DNA from: JAWXCH01 sp034440595
Lineage (GTDB): Bacteria > Planctomycetota > Planctomycetia > Pirellulales > JALHPA01
Assembly (NCBI GenBank): GCA_034440595.1
Contig: JAWXCH010000339.1
Location: 1 to 15,240 of the forward strand
Reading direction: 5' to 3'
DNA length: 15,240 nucleotides
The notes beneath the pieces were generated by a model that saw only the letters and a program-made list of their open reading frames with translations, had not been told where the DNA came from and did not search any database. The position numbers and the translations under genes were made by a program. Of the stretch, positions 6,146-13,102 are shown in pieces (position 1 is the stretch's first letter; each line of letters begins with the position of its first letter).

Positions 6146-7150
6146 CTAAACTTCCTTCGACTTGATCCAGGTCATCAGGCGGCGTAAGCGACGACCAACA
6201 TCTTCAATGCCGTGTGTTCGCTCCGCACGACGAGTCGCCTTGAATGCAGGGGCGTTGGCCTTGTTCTCCAGAATCCACTCGCGAGCAAACTGCCCGCTCT
6301 GGATTTCCTTCAGAATCTTCTTCATCTCGGCCTTGGTCTGTTCGGTCACAATGCGTGGGCCACGGGTGTAATCGCCATACTCGGCGGTGTTCGACACGCT
6401 GTAACGCATGTAGTTCAAACCACCTTGATAGAACAAATCGACGATCAGCTTCAGCTCGTGCATGCATTCAAAGTACGCCATCTCGGGCTGGTAACCAGCT
6501 TCGACCAGCGTCTCGTACCCGGCCTTCACCAGGGCACTGACGCCGCCGCACAACACGGCCTGCTCGCCAAACAAGTCAGTCTCGGTCTCTTCGGCAATGG
6601 TGGTTTCAATCGTACCGGCACGCGTTCCGCCGACACCCTTGGCATAGGCCAGCCCGATCTTACGAGACTCTTCGCTGGCACCGGGGCTGAGCGCGATCAA
6701 GCAAGGCACGCCGCCCCCTTTTTCAAATTCGCTACGGACCAAATGGCCAGGGCCTTTTGGAGCAACCAGCACCACGTCCACGCCCGGCGGTGGCTCGACC
6801 TGACCAAAGTGAACATTGAAACCGTGCGAGCACATCAGCACGTTACCCTTCACCAAGTTCGGCTTCACATGCTCGCGATAGATGTCCCCTTGGACTTCGT
6901 CTGGCAGCAGCATGTTGACGATGTCGGCCTTTTTGGTCGCTTCGGCAGCGCTCATTGGCTGAAAGCCATGACTGACCGCCAGATCGTAGTTAGGGCTGCC
7001 TGGACGCTGACCGATGATGACGGTGCAACCGCTGTCTCGCAGGTTCTGAGCCTGAGCATGTCCCTGGGAACCGTAGCCCAGAATCGCGATAGTTTTGCCC
7101 TTTAGCACCGAGAGATCGGCGTCATTGTCGTAATAAATTTTTGCGGTCAT
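6146..7150 (-). CDS. ilvC: Ketol-acid reductoisomerase (class I)
   Basis: Converts acetolactate or acetohydroxybutyrate to the dihydroxy acid, using NAD(P)H and Mg2+, in valine, leucine and isoleucine synthesis. The 334 residues match the class I length. Visible are the Rossmann motif GYGSQGHAQ (25-33), the cofactor loop GQRPGSPNYD (47-56), CSHGFNVHF (107-115), VAPKGPGHLVRSEF (129-142) and the Mg2+ site TDLFGEQAVLCGG (191-203, D192 and E196) with ECMHELKLIVDL (228-239) and the C-terminal knotted helical domain. R49 and S52 in the loop suggest NADPH preference, which is inference. It starts at ATG 7148-7150 without a clear Shine-Dalgarno, 112 bp after ilvN on the same strand. The two are probably cotranscribed. 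Confidence 0.98.
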   Translation of the reverse strand: MTAKIYYDNDADLSVLKGKTIAILGYGSQGHAQAQNLRDSGCTVIIGQRPGSPNYDLAVSHGFQPMSAAEATKKADIVNMLLPDEVQGDIYREHVKPNLVKGNVLMCSHGFNVHFGQVEPPPGVDVVLVAPKGPGHLVRSEFEKGGGVPCLIALSPGASEESRKIGLAYAKGVGGTRAGTIETTIAEETETDLFGEQAVLCGGVSALVKAGYETLVEAGYQPEMAYFECMHELKLIVDLFYQGGLNYMRYSVSNTAEYGDYTRGPRIVTEQTKAEMKKILKEIQSGQFAREWILENKANAPAFKATRRAERTHGIEDVGRRLRRLMTWIKSKEV

Positions 7151-7262
7151 TTCAAAAAGCGGTCAAAGGGTGAACAAATAGTGAACGGCAGGTCTGTTTA
7201 TAAGTTAGTTCTGTCGTATCTGTACTCTTGTGCGCGGTGACAGTCCGCACCTCATTGTCTAC

Positions 7263-7811
7263 TTAGGCAAATGATCCGCGAATCGCGGCTTCATCCACTG
7301 GCATCTCGTTGGTCTTTGGCTCTTCCTTCTGTTCGGCACCGCGAATCATCGCGATCCGACCGGTGCGAACCATTTCCACAATGCCAAACGGGCGCATCAA
7401 ATCGATAAACGCTTCGATCTTTTTCTCTTGTCCAGAGATCTCGACGATGACCTCCGCCGGTGCAACATCGACGATTCGCCCGCGAAAGACATCGGCCAGT
7501 TCGCGAACTTCGCTACGTGCATTTCCCGCAGGGGCCTTCACCTTGATTAGCATCAGATCCCGTTCGACAAAGTTCTTGGAACTGATGTCGATGACTTCGA
7601 CAATCGTGACGATCTTCTCCAGTTGTCGGCGGACCTGTTCCAATACGCGATCGTCACCGACCACGACAAAGGTCATCCGGCTGAAGCTCGGGTCTTCGGT
7701 CGCTCCGACGGCCAGACTGTCGATATTGTACCCACGCGAGGCCAGCATCCCCGACACATGGGATAGCACCCCTGGGACGTTCTGGACGACGGCGGAAAGG
7801 ACATGACGCAT
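7263..7811 (-). CDS. ilvN: Acetolactate synthase small (regulatory) subunit
   Basis: The regulatory subunit of acetohydroxyacid synthase; it binds the catalytic subunit and gives valine feedback control. The 182 residues begin MRHVLSAVVQNVPGVLSHVSGMLASRG. An ACT domain at about 2-75 carries the effector-binding pattern N11, P13, G14, L16 and the RGYNIDSLAVG turn. A second conserved domain holds RELADVFRGRIVDVAP and ends in PFGIVEMVRTGRIAMIRG (141-158). The last ~20 residues are charged and variable. I chose ATG 7809-7811, with GGAG 6 nt upstream; a longer reading frame upstream adds 45 residues unlike the family. The catalytic subunit gene (ilvB) is not adjacent here. ilvC follows 112 bp downstream, a common pairing. 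Confidence 0.96.
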   Translation of the reverse strand: MRHVLSAVVQNVPGVLSHVSGMLASRGYNIDSLAVGATEDPSFSRMTFVVVGDDRVLEQVRRQLEKIVTIVEVIDISSKNFVERDLMLIKVKAPAGNARSEVRELADVFRGRIVDVAPAEVIVEISGQEKKIEAFIDLMRPFGIVEMVRTGRIAMIRGAEQKEEPKTNEMPVDEAAIRGSFA

Positions 7812-8078
7812 TTGTGGCTCCAAAATTCGATAAACTAGTAGGATATATGGGATTAGTTGGTATCGCAAGTGGCTATTAAAGCCGGCTTTTCGGCCATTTG
7901 CCGGGCAAACCAGAAGGGGACCCATTTCCCCACGTGCGGAGGACACGAATGCCGGTGGCTAGGTTCAAATTTTGGTCCCCCTAGTTATTTACAGGAACGA
8001 TTCCGTCGGCGAGTACGTCTAATACCATATGAGCGCAAGTATGCTAAATAATCACCAGTTCGCCACTTAGGGGGCATC
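7812..8078. other. Divergent intergenic region upstream of ilvN and the small plus-strand gene
   Basis: 267 bp between divergent genes, so both promoters should be here. I see no confident -35/-10 pair in either direction and no leader peptide with runs of Leu, Val or Ile codons of the kind found in ilv attenuators. A few short weak stems occur (GCCGGCTTTTCGGC around 7880). Confidence 0.4.
7818..7821 (-). promoter_or_regulatory. Ribosome binding site of ilvN
   Basis: GGAG on the minus strand, 6 nt before ATG 7809-7811. It settles the start at the family's usual N-terminus rather than a longer upstream frame. Confidence 0.55.
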
Positions 8079-8468
8079 ATGAACAAACGTCGCAAAATTA
8101 TACTTTTCCTGTTGGTCGGATATGCTCTCGGCCTTGTCTGGGGACAAGTGAGGCTGCCGTTTGCCGCAGTCAAGAGTTTGTCCGACTATAAGCTGCTTGA
8201 GAAGAGGCCTTCCGGGTCGGCCTCCGATGACCAGTTGAAGATGTGGGCTATTCAGAAGTGGTATTTGCAGCGATCCATGAACCTCGCTCAGGGCACAGCT
8301 CCCCCTCGGGTTGCAGCGGACGTAAAGTGGAATTGGGGCATAATAGCAAGGGTAGAGTCCAGCTACGGCTCCCGGTCCGGAAACGAGAACCTGGACGCGG
8401 TGTACCTATGCGTTTTCGGAGGTTGGCTTCGAGTTCACACCATAATTAACGGTATAGGTTGCACCTGA
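8079..8468 (+). CDS. Small putative membrane-anchored protein, unknown function
   Basis: 129 residues that I do not recognise. They start MNKRRKIILFLLVGYALGLVWG: a basic N-terminus and one hydrophobic stretch at about 7-22, consistent with a single membrane anchor or uncleaved signal. The soluble remainder is hydrophilic, with KMWAIQKWYLQRS near 54-66 and a hydrophobic C-terminal patch (VYLCVFGGWLRV). An AGGGGG box stands 5 nt before the ATG. It is one of only two plus-strand genes. I have no family evidence, so it could be a chance frame; the start context and membrane-anchor design favour a real gene. Confidence 0.5.
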   Translation: MNKRRKIILFLLVGYALGLVWGQVRLPFAAVKSLSDYKLLEKRPSGSASDDQLKMWAIQKWYLQRSMNLAQGTAPPRVAADVKWNWGIIARVESSYGSRSGNENLDAVYLCVFGGWLRVHTIINGIGCT

Positions 8469-8583
8469 GCATGAATCTGTCGACTAGCCATGCGATGCAG
8501 CGAACGGCGGCACTGTTGCAATCGACGCGCCTTGTTGTAAGTCGTGTGGCAGCGAGCAACAAAGCGTAGGAGGTGGCTCTCAA

Positions 8584-9285
8584 TCATTCCTCTCGCGGCT
8601 TGCTGGTGATCAGCATGGCTCGCGGATTGACCGCCATTTGCCACCGATCGCGGAGCGCTGAGCGCTGAAGTGCGTCGGTGGCTTCCGTCGGGGTGAGACA
8701 GCCCGAAAACGATTGTGCCCAGGCCGTGCCGACTCGGCGTGAGAGAAAAAATCGTCCCACCCGCACGACCAGCTTCCCCCGCCAGTTCATGTCTCGGCGA
8801 TCGTCTCCAATACAGAACACGCCGGAAGGTTTGAGCACTCGAGCAATCTCATCGAGCGCGCGTTCCGGCGGATCCCAGTAGTGCAGGCTTTGGAACGAGC
8901 AGACAGCATCGAACGAATTGTCCTTCAATTCTTTCATTTCGGCAGCATTGCCCACGGTGAAAGTGACCCGGTCGGCAACCCCTTCTCGGCGGCTGTTTTC
9001 GTTGGCGATCTCGACAAATGCCTCGGAGAGATCGATGCCCGTCACGCGCACCGCCGGACGCAACTGTGCCAGTTGGATGCCGATCCAGCCCGGACCAGGT
9101 CCAATCTCCAGCACATGGGCTTGCTGCGTCGGTTCGATCTGGTTGCAAAGATAGTTCAGAATCGGCTGGAAGTCGGGGTTCGACTTGACGACCTGAGAGT
9201 TATATTCGGCCGCGAAATCGGCCTGCCCGAATAACGGGCCGTCGCGGATCACTCGCACGGACGGATTGCGTGTAAAGATGGCCAT
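8584..9285 (-). CDS. Class I SAM-dependent methyltransferase
   Basis: 233 residues with a Rossmann-type methyltransferase domain (Methyltransf_11-like). Motif I is VLEIGPGPGWIG at 58-69. The acidic residue that binds the SAM ribose is D85 in GIDLSEAFVEIA. Motif II-like FDAVCSFQSLHYW is at 125-137, followed by ARVLKPSGVFCIGD at 148-161. The pattern resembles small-molecule, lipid or quinone methyltransferases, and the substrate cannot be read from sequence. The C-terminal third (RVGRFFLSRRVGTAWAQ) is basic and hydrophobic, perhaps touching membrane. The start is ATG 9283-9285. The flavoprotein gene lies 127 bp upstream on the same strand; cotranscription is possible but not shown. Confidence 0.9.
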   Translation of the reverse strand: MAIFTRNPSVRVIRDGPLFGQADFAAEYNSQVVKSNPDFQPILNYLCNQIEPTQQAHVLEIGPGPGWIGIQLAQLRPAVRVTGIDLSEAFVEIANENSRREGVADRVTFTVGNAAEMKELKDNSFDAVCSFQSLHYWDPPERALDEIARVLKPSGVFCIGDDRRDMNWRGKLVVRVGRFFLSRRVGTAWAQSFSGCLTPTEATDALQRSALRDRWQMAVNPRAMLITSKPREE

Positions 9286-9412
9286 AGCAGTAATGTCTCG
9301 GAACTGTCAACCAATGGTTGCCCACGTGAAGCGACACGGTTGTGCCTACGCGGGCAACAACGCCTATCGAAGCAAACGCAGTCAATTGTCGGATTTAGGT
9401 AACTCGCTTTCG

Positions 9413-10834
9413 CTACTCCGCCAGCCAACCGGAAAGGTCGCGCAGGCAGTGCGTATAAATTTCATAGTCATGATGAAAGTTGTCGGCCATACTAAAGATG
9501 ACACCCTTAAAACTGGGCGTGGCAACCTGGCGCCGCGCGTTGAACCGGCGAACGTTACTCGTCCCGCGCGCTTCGCCCAGTAGATAGGCCGCAATCGCAT
9601 TGGCCTGCTCGGCAAAAATCGGCCAGCATGATCGCAACCCGACCGTTTCCGCGAGGTAAAAAAGGCCTGGTTCCGTCGGGTGGAAGATGCGAAAGCCCAA
9701 TGCATTAGCAACCTCATCGACCGATGCCCCCGGCTGACACAGTAGCGGGTACTCTCGCCCAAAGCCCGTGGCAAACATCACCGCATCGATCTGTTCCGGC
9801 TCATGGTCGGGGTTCGCAAAGGTCGCGGTGCCACCCGCCAGACTGACAACGTGCGAACGCGCGATTACTTTGCCCGAGCGAAGCGCGGAAACGATGCCAC
9901 GGTCAATGATCGCCGTCTTGTCGTGTAGCCCTTGCTTCGGGCGTGGCATGCCAAGCCGGCGATACCCGCCAATGTATGCCCGGCGGATGACATGGAACGA
10001 ATTATCGCTATACCATGTTGGCAACCATTTGGTATCGAAGCCCAATTTATCGACGGGGACTCCCATCACGACTTGGGGAATAAGCCAAGGCGTGCTGCGT
10101 ACCGCAAGCAAGGTTCGCGAGGCGGTGGAACAGATCTTCGGGGCGATGTCCGAGCCAGAATCCCCCAAGCCCACGATGAGCACACGCTTGCCCGCAAACC
10201 GCGTAGGGCTTTTGTATTCCGCCGAGTGCAGCACGTCGATACCGGCGGCCCGCGCCTGCGAACTCAATTCTTCCGGAACGCGGCTCAGTTTTTTGTTGTG
10301 CGCTCCGGTCGCAAACACGATCCCGCGAAACTCTTGCTCATACTCCTGCCCCTCGCCAGTTGGCCGAAGTGTCGCGATCCATGTGCCCGACGCCGATTTG
10401 CGTGCGTCGACAAACAAAGTTCCGAACTTGATCTTGGCTATCAGCCCACGAGACTTGGCAAAGTCGGTCAGATAACCAAGCGCCATTTCGTGGGGAATGA
10501 ATTTCGGCCAATCCTTGGATACGGGCGTGCCCACATAAGTCGTGAAGCGCGATGTAACGGTGCGTAAGCCCTCGTAGGCCGAACTCACGGGGTTGGAAAT
10601 GTCCCAAATACCTCCGACATGGCTGTGGCTGTCGATGCCGACGAAATCGATACCCTGTTTTGCTAACATGGCCATGCCCGATAGCCCAGCCGGCCCCGCC
10701 CCGACCACGAGCATGGGCAAGCCAGCAACCGTCGGAGGAGCTTCTACCGCCGGATTCGGATCGGGGGTCGCCAGCCATTTCGCAAACACACTACGCTTGG
10801 GCATCCGGTCATTCCACTCTTTGAGATACGCCAC
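9413..10834 (-). CDS. FAD/NAD(P)-binding oxidoreductase, flavin monooxygenase-like
   Basis: 473 residues with the two-dinucleotide-fold layout of flavin-containing monooxygenases. The FAD-binding GxGxxG is VVGAGPAGLSG at 43-53, and the NAD(P)-binding site is VLIVGLGDSGSD at 218-229. FATGFGREYP at 354-363 is the FMO/NMO hallmark near the flavin. The FMO fingerprint is only partly kept (AAGIDVLHSAEY at 196-207, with Ala where Phe is usual). It may oxygenate a nitrogen, sulfur or carbonyl compound; the substrate is unknown. The start is uncertain. GTG at 10832-10834 is used here, but the frame is open for about 19 codons farther upstream, and an ATG at codon 11 (MPKRSVFAKW) may be the true start. 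No good Shine-Dalgarno separates these options. Confidence 0.88.
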   Translation of the reverse strand: MAYLKEWNDRMPKRSVFAKWLATPDPNPAVEAPPTVAGLPMLVVGAGPAGLSGMAMLAKQGIDFVGIDSHSHVGGIWDISNPVSSAYEGLRTVTSRFTTYVGTPVSKDWPKFIPHEMALGYLTDFAKSRGLIAKIKFGTLFVDARKSASGTWIATLRPTGEGQEYEQEFRGIVFATGAHNKKLSRVPEELSSQARAAGIDVLHSAEYKSPTRFAGKRVLIVGLGDSGSDIAPKICSTASRTLLAVRSTPWLIPQVVMGVPVDKLGFDTKWLPTWYSDNSFHVIRRAYIGGYRRLGMPRPKQGLHDKTAIIDRGIVSALRSGKVIARSHVVSLAGGTATFANPDHEPEQIDAVMFATGFGREYPLLCQPGASVDEVANALGFRIFHPTEPGLFYLAETVGLRSCWPIFAEQANAIAAYLLGEARGTSNVRRFNARRQVATPSFKGVIFSMADNFHHDYEIYTHCLRDLSGWLAE

Positions 10835-11004
10835 ACTTTGAGCTACGCCGTCGGCCAGACATGCAAGCGGACCACTTGGACCGACCCGAATCTAATTCGA
10901 CGACATTTCCGATAGGCACAGGTCAGGGTCGGGTTATTCTTTCCAGATTGCCCATTGTAACACAACGCGACTTTGCTCGTCTAGCGTGTTACTGTTGGCC
11001 GCTA

Positions 11005-11017
11005 ACCTGTCACAGGT
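11005..11017. promoter_or_regulatory. 13-bp palindrome, possible operator
   Basis: ACCTGT-C-ACAGGT, a perfect inverted repeat about 170 bp upstream of the flavoprotein start. Its size and symmetry suit a dimeric repressor or activator site. There is no regulator gene nearby and no second copy that I saw, so chance is possible. Confidence 0.3.
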
Positions 11018-11221
11018 CCGAAAGTTGCGGTAATTTTCCACGAAATGGCGTTTCTTGCCGTTATAAGAACCACGGGCTATCACCCTCTGGGTTCAAAAGC
11101 CCAGTACGCGATCAGCCGTGACGCGATAGCGTCTGGTTACCTACTTTCGTGACGCTTATACTTGGCGAAGCGGTCGGCGGAAAAATTTCAAGGGCTATCT
11201 CATCGCCCCGACCACTATACG

Positions 11222-11256
11222 AAAAAAGCCCTGCGACGAGAGTGTCGTAGGGCTTT
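11222..11256 (-). terminator. Intrinsic terminator of the PEP-CTERM gene
   Basis: On the minus strand, AAAGCCCTACGAC pairs with GTCGCAGGGCTTT across a 6-nt ACTCTC loop (13 bp with one G-U type pair), and the descending arm runs into six T residues. It starts 43 nt after the stop codon of the gene at 11299-12213. Confidence 0.88.
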
Positions 11257-11298
11257 CTGATTGTGGTGACTAGAGTTGCGCCGTGGGCTAATTTGACG

Positions 11299-12213
11299 CT
11301 ATGCTCGCCGCCGACGGATCGCCATGGCAGCCAGCATGCTCAGTCCCGCCCCGAGCATTCCCAAGGTCGCTGGTTCTGGCACCGAGTTGATCGTAATGTC
11401 GAACGGATCCCCTGCCACCCAAGCGGTCCCCTGAATTTCCAGGACACCGTAACCGACGGGCGTGGCCGCCAGAGAGCCGGTGGCATTGAGTATCATGGAG
11501 AACGCACCACCGCCAGACTGGATAAACGAGTACGTCAAAGTACCCAGTGGCACCGCCGGACCTGTGGGGAAGTAATTGGATATAGGATTCGTGGGAATCC
11601 AACTGTAATTGATCACGGCGTCAAACTGGGCGTAGCCCGCCACCGTAGAACCCGTGACTGAAATAGGGAGCGTGGGGGTCGAGCCGCCCAGCGGCACTGA
11701 GGTGATAATTCCATAGTCCGCGACAAAATTCAATTGGTTGTAAGCATAGCCCAACGCGCCTGCCGTTTGAGTAAGGTTCCATCCGGTAAAATTGACGAAC
11801 AAATCTTCCACAAGCACGGGCGCAGGAGTGAAGTTGTCAGAAATATTGGAAATAGCGGTGGTGCTGCCGACGATAGGAGGTGCATCGGTAAAGGTGGATG
11901 TGTATCCGCCGGGAAATGCAAACTGATTGCTCGGAAAGGTTCCGCTACCATCCCAGAAGGGAGTTGGAAGTATGTTCGGAACGTTAGGAATTGGAGCTCC
12001 GACCGGATAAGGCCCGAATCCTGGCGGCGTCCAAAACGAGGATGCGCCGGGATCCTGCTGCTGATACGGGAAAATTGCAGGACTGCTATTCGATCCAAAA
12101 TAGGCTTGAACGGTCGAGCCGAGCGGTATTGCCGCGGCTTGAGCTGAGGAGGCCGCTATTCCAATTGAAGCCCCCACAATAGCGAGCATCGAGAACAATT
12201 GGCGTAAGCGCAT
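11299..12213 (-). CDS. PEP-CTERM sorting domain-containing exported protein
   Basis: 304 residues exported through Sec and probably anchored by the exosortase system. The signal peptide is MRLRQLFSMLAIVGASIGIA with likely cleavage near AQA-A (26/27). The mature part is low in charge and rich in Gly, Pro, Ser, Thr and Asn, with beta-sheet-like stretches and no cysteines or recognised catalytic motif. The C-terminus has VPEPATLGMLGAGLSM (VPEP at about 278-281), then a hydrophobic helix and RRRRA, exactly the PEP-CTERM tripartite signal. ATG 12211-12213 has GGAG 6 nt upstream. The gene stands alone with its own terminator, and no exosortase gene is in the window. The specific role is unknown; such proteins often sit at the cell surface or in extracellular matrix. 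Confidence 0.92.
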   Translation of the reverse strand: MRLRQLFSMLAIVGASIGIAASSAQAAAIPLGSTVQAYFGSNSSPAIFPYQQQDPGASSFWTPPGFGPYPVGAPIPNVPNILPTPFWDGSGTFPSNQFAFPGGYTSTFTDAPPIVGSTTAISNISDNFTPAPVLVEDLFVNFTGWNLTQTAGALGYAYNQLNFVADYGIITSVPLGGSTPTLPISVTGSTVAGYAQFDAVINYSWIPTNPISNYFPTGPAVPLGTLTYSFIQSGGGAFSMILNATGSLAATPVGYGVLEIQGTAWVAGDPFDITINSVPEPATLGMLGAGLSMLAAMAIRRRRA

Positions 12214-12490
12214 GAGCGGCTCCGGAGTGTGAGAAACGTATTAGGTGCCCGCAGAGCCTAACACGGCTTGTGGGTGGCCACAAGGAATTGGTGGAGAAGT
12301 GGAGAAAGAAATATGCTATTCGGCGTACGATGCATATCACCTTGCTGGCAGTGGTGCGGTGTTCGTAGAAAGGCAACTTGATTCATGGCACATCGCCAGA
12401 CTTTGGCAGCGGCGCCTGTTTCAGGTTCACGGCACTAATGATCAAGACACTGCGTTTCTCGTGAGCTTAAGCCCGGCTTGCGCATTCCGC

Positions 12491-12518
12491 TTGACTCTAA
12501 TGCATTGCACCTTATAAT
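12491..12518 (+). promoter_or_regulatory. Near-consensus sigma-70 promoter of the small secreted protein gene
   Basis: TTGACT (12491-12496), a 16-nt spacer, then a perfect TATAAT (12513-12518). Transcription would start near 12525. That leaves a leader of about 50 nt before the TTG start at 12575 and makes the GTG at 12524 an unlikely start, unless the message is leaderless. Confidence 0.75.
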
Positions 12519-12564
12519 CTCAAGTGCGTTGCCTTATTTTCTCTAGTATTGCGGCTTTGTACCC

Positions 12565-12569
12565 GGAGG
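12565..12569 (+). promoter_or_regulatory. Strong ribosome binding site deciding a TTG start
   Basis: GGAGG, 5 nt upstream of the TTG at 12575-12577. It is the clearest Shine-Dalgarno in the window, and the TTG it serves opens directly into a classic signal peptide. Confidence 0.75.
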
Positions 12570-12574
12570 CCTTC

Positions 12575-13099
12575 TTGATCGCTCGACTACTCTTTCTCGC
12601 CCTCGTTCTTTCGGCAGGATCGGCATCTGCTGCCGAAGAAGTGGTTACGCTCACAACAGACAAGAAAACACATACGGATGGTTATTGGAACACCGACCAA
12701 GGCTATTTCGTTGGCAGCTCCCACGGATTAGACGGCAAAAAAGACGACGAAGCCGGTCCTGGACTAGTTGCTGTCTCGATCGGCCTCGTCCATGGCAGTC
12801 GATTGCATCCCGGGCCACACAGCGTTGGAGGCAAGGAACTGGGCATTATCGGTCCAATGTGGCTTGTCATTCGCGAAAAAGAGAACGTAGTTCTTCGCAC
12901 TCCAATTACGGCGCGCGTCGGCCTCAATCATGTGCGTTCGACCGCGACCCACGGTCCTGGCAGCCATGTGCATATGCGTGCCGAATTCAATGCAACCAAA
13001 GAGATGCTGCCGAAACTGGAAATCGAGTTTGAAGAAAAACTCAAATCTGGTTCGCAAAAGATTCGAGTGCCGCTCAAATCGTTTATGGACGAGCGATAG
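12575..13099 (+). CDS. Small secreted protein, unknown function
   Basis: 174 residues with a textbook Sec signal peptide, MIARLLFLALVLSAGSASAA, and likely cleavage just before EEVV (19-20). The mature protein is about 155 residues, has no cysteine, no membrane segment and no motif I can name. It contains VSIGLVHGSRLHPGPHSVGG in the middle, several histidines in the THGPGSHVHMR stretch, and a charged C-terminus (EIEFEEKLKSGSQKIRVPLK). The histidine cluster could bind metal, but this is only a guess. I chose the TTG start because GGAGG lies 5 nt before it and because the promoter's start site is near 12525, so the longer GTG frame from 12524 would be leaderless and would push the signal peptide 17 residues inward. 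The gene ends 3 bp from the convergent gene at 13103. Confidence 0.78.
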   Translation: MIARLLFLALVLSAGSASAAEEVVTLTTDKKTHTDGYWNTDQGYFVGSSHGLDGKKDDEAGPGLVAVSIGLVHGSRLHPGPHSVGGKELGIIGPMWLVIREKENVVLRTPITARVGLNHVRSTATHGPGSHVHMRAEFNATKEMLPKLEIEFEEKLKSGSQKIRVPLKSFMDER

Positions 13100-13102
13100 C
13101 GC

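Larger units (their letters stand above)
10835..11298. other. Intergenic region upstream of the flavoprotein gene
   Basis: 464 bp with no supportable gene. It holds the PEP-CTERM gene's terminator at its right end (11222-11256) and a 13-bp palindrome at 11005-11017. There are further small stems at 11087-11104 (CTGGG/CCCAG) and 11120-11133 (GACGC-GATA-GCGTC). The octamer GGGCTATC occurs twice. The promoter of the flavoprotein gene should be here but I cannot point to it. Confidence 0.5.
12214..12574. other. Divergent intergenic region with paired promoters' space and hairpins
   Basis: About 360 bp between the PEP-CTERM gene (minus) and the small secreted protein gene (plus). Close to the PEP-CTERM start are two stems: TTAGG/CCTAA (12241-12261) and CTTGTGG-GTGG-CCACAAG (12267-12284), which would fall in its 5' untranslated region or promoter. 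The right end holds the sigma-70 promoter listed separately. The middle (about 12300-12490) shows nothing I can name. Confidence 0.5.

Noticed and set aside
5983..6165. A short plus-strand frame across the repeat-rich gap downstream of ilvC
   Set aside because: It is made mostly of palindromic repeats and overlaps the end of ilvC. No ribosome site.
6212..7105. A 297-codon plus-strand frame opposite ilvC
   Set aside because: It is antisense to a certain ilvC gene; the translation shows no family features.
8532..8562. A TTGTTG/CAACAA stem between the convergent small gene and methyltransferase gene as a terminator or integron-type site
   Set aside because: Only a 6-bp AT-rich stem with a long loop, no T tract and no attC core sites.
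9298..9346. Inverted GTTGCCC/GGGCAAC and CAACCA/TGGTTG segments between the methyltransferase and flavoprotein genes
   Set aside because: Long loop and no T tract. Too weak to call a terminator, operator or repeat.
11087..11104. A T-arm-like hairpin (CTGGG, TTCAAAAG, CCCAG) suggesting a tRNA
   Set aside because: The loop is 8 nt instead of 7, and there is no acceptor stem, anticodon arm or D arm at the right distances.
10861..11121. An 86-codon plus-strand frame in the gap upstream of the flavoprotein gene
   Set aside because: No start context, no recognisable domain, and it crosses palindromes typical of non-coding DNA.
12245..12517. An open frame of about 90 codons on the plus strand starting GTG CCC GCA
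   Set aside because: No ribosome site, atypical composition, and it runs through hairpins and the sigma-70 promoter. Most likely chance.
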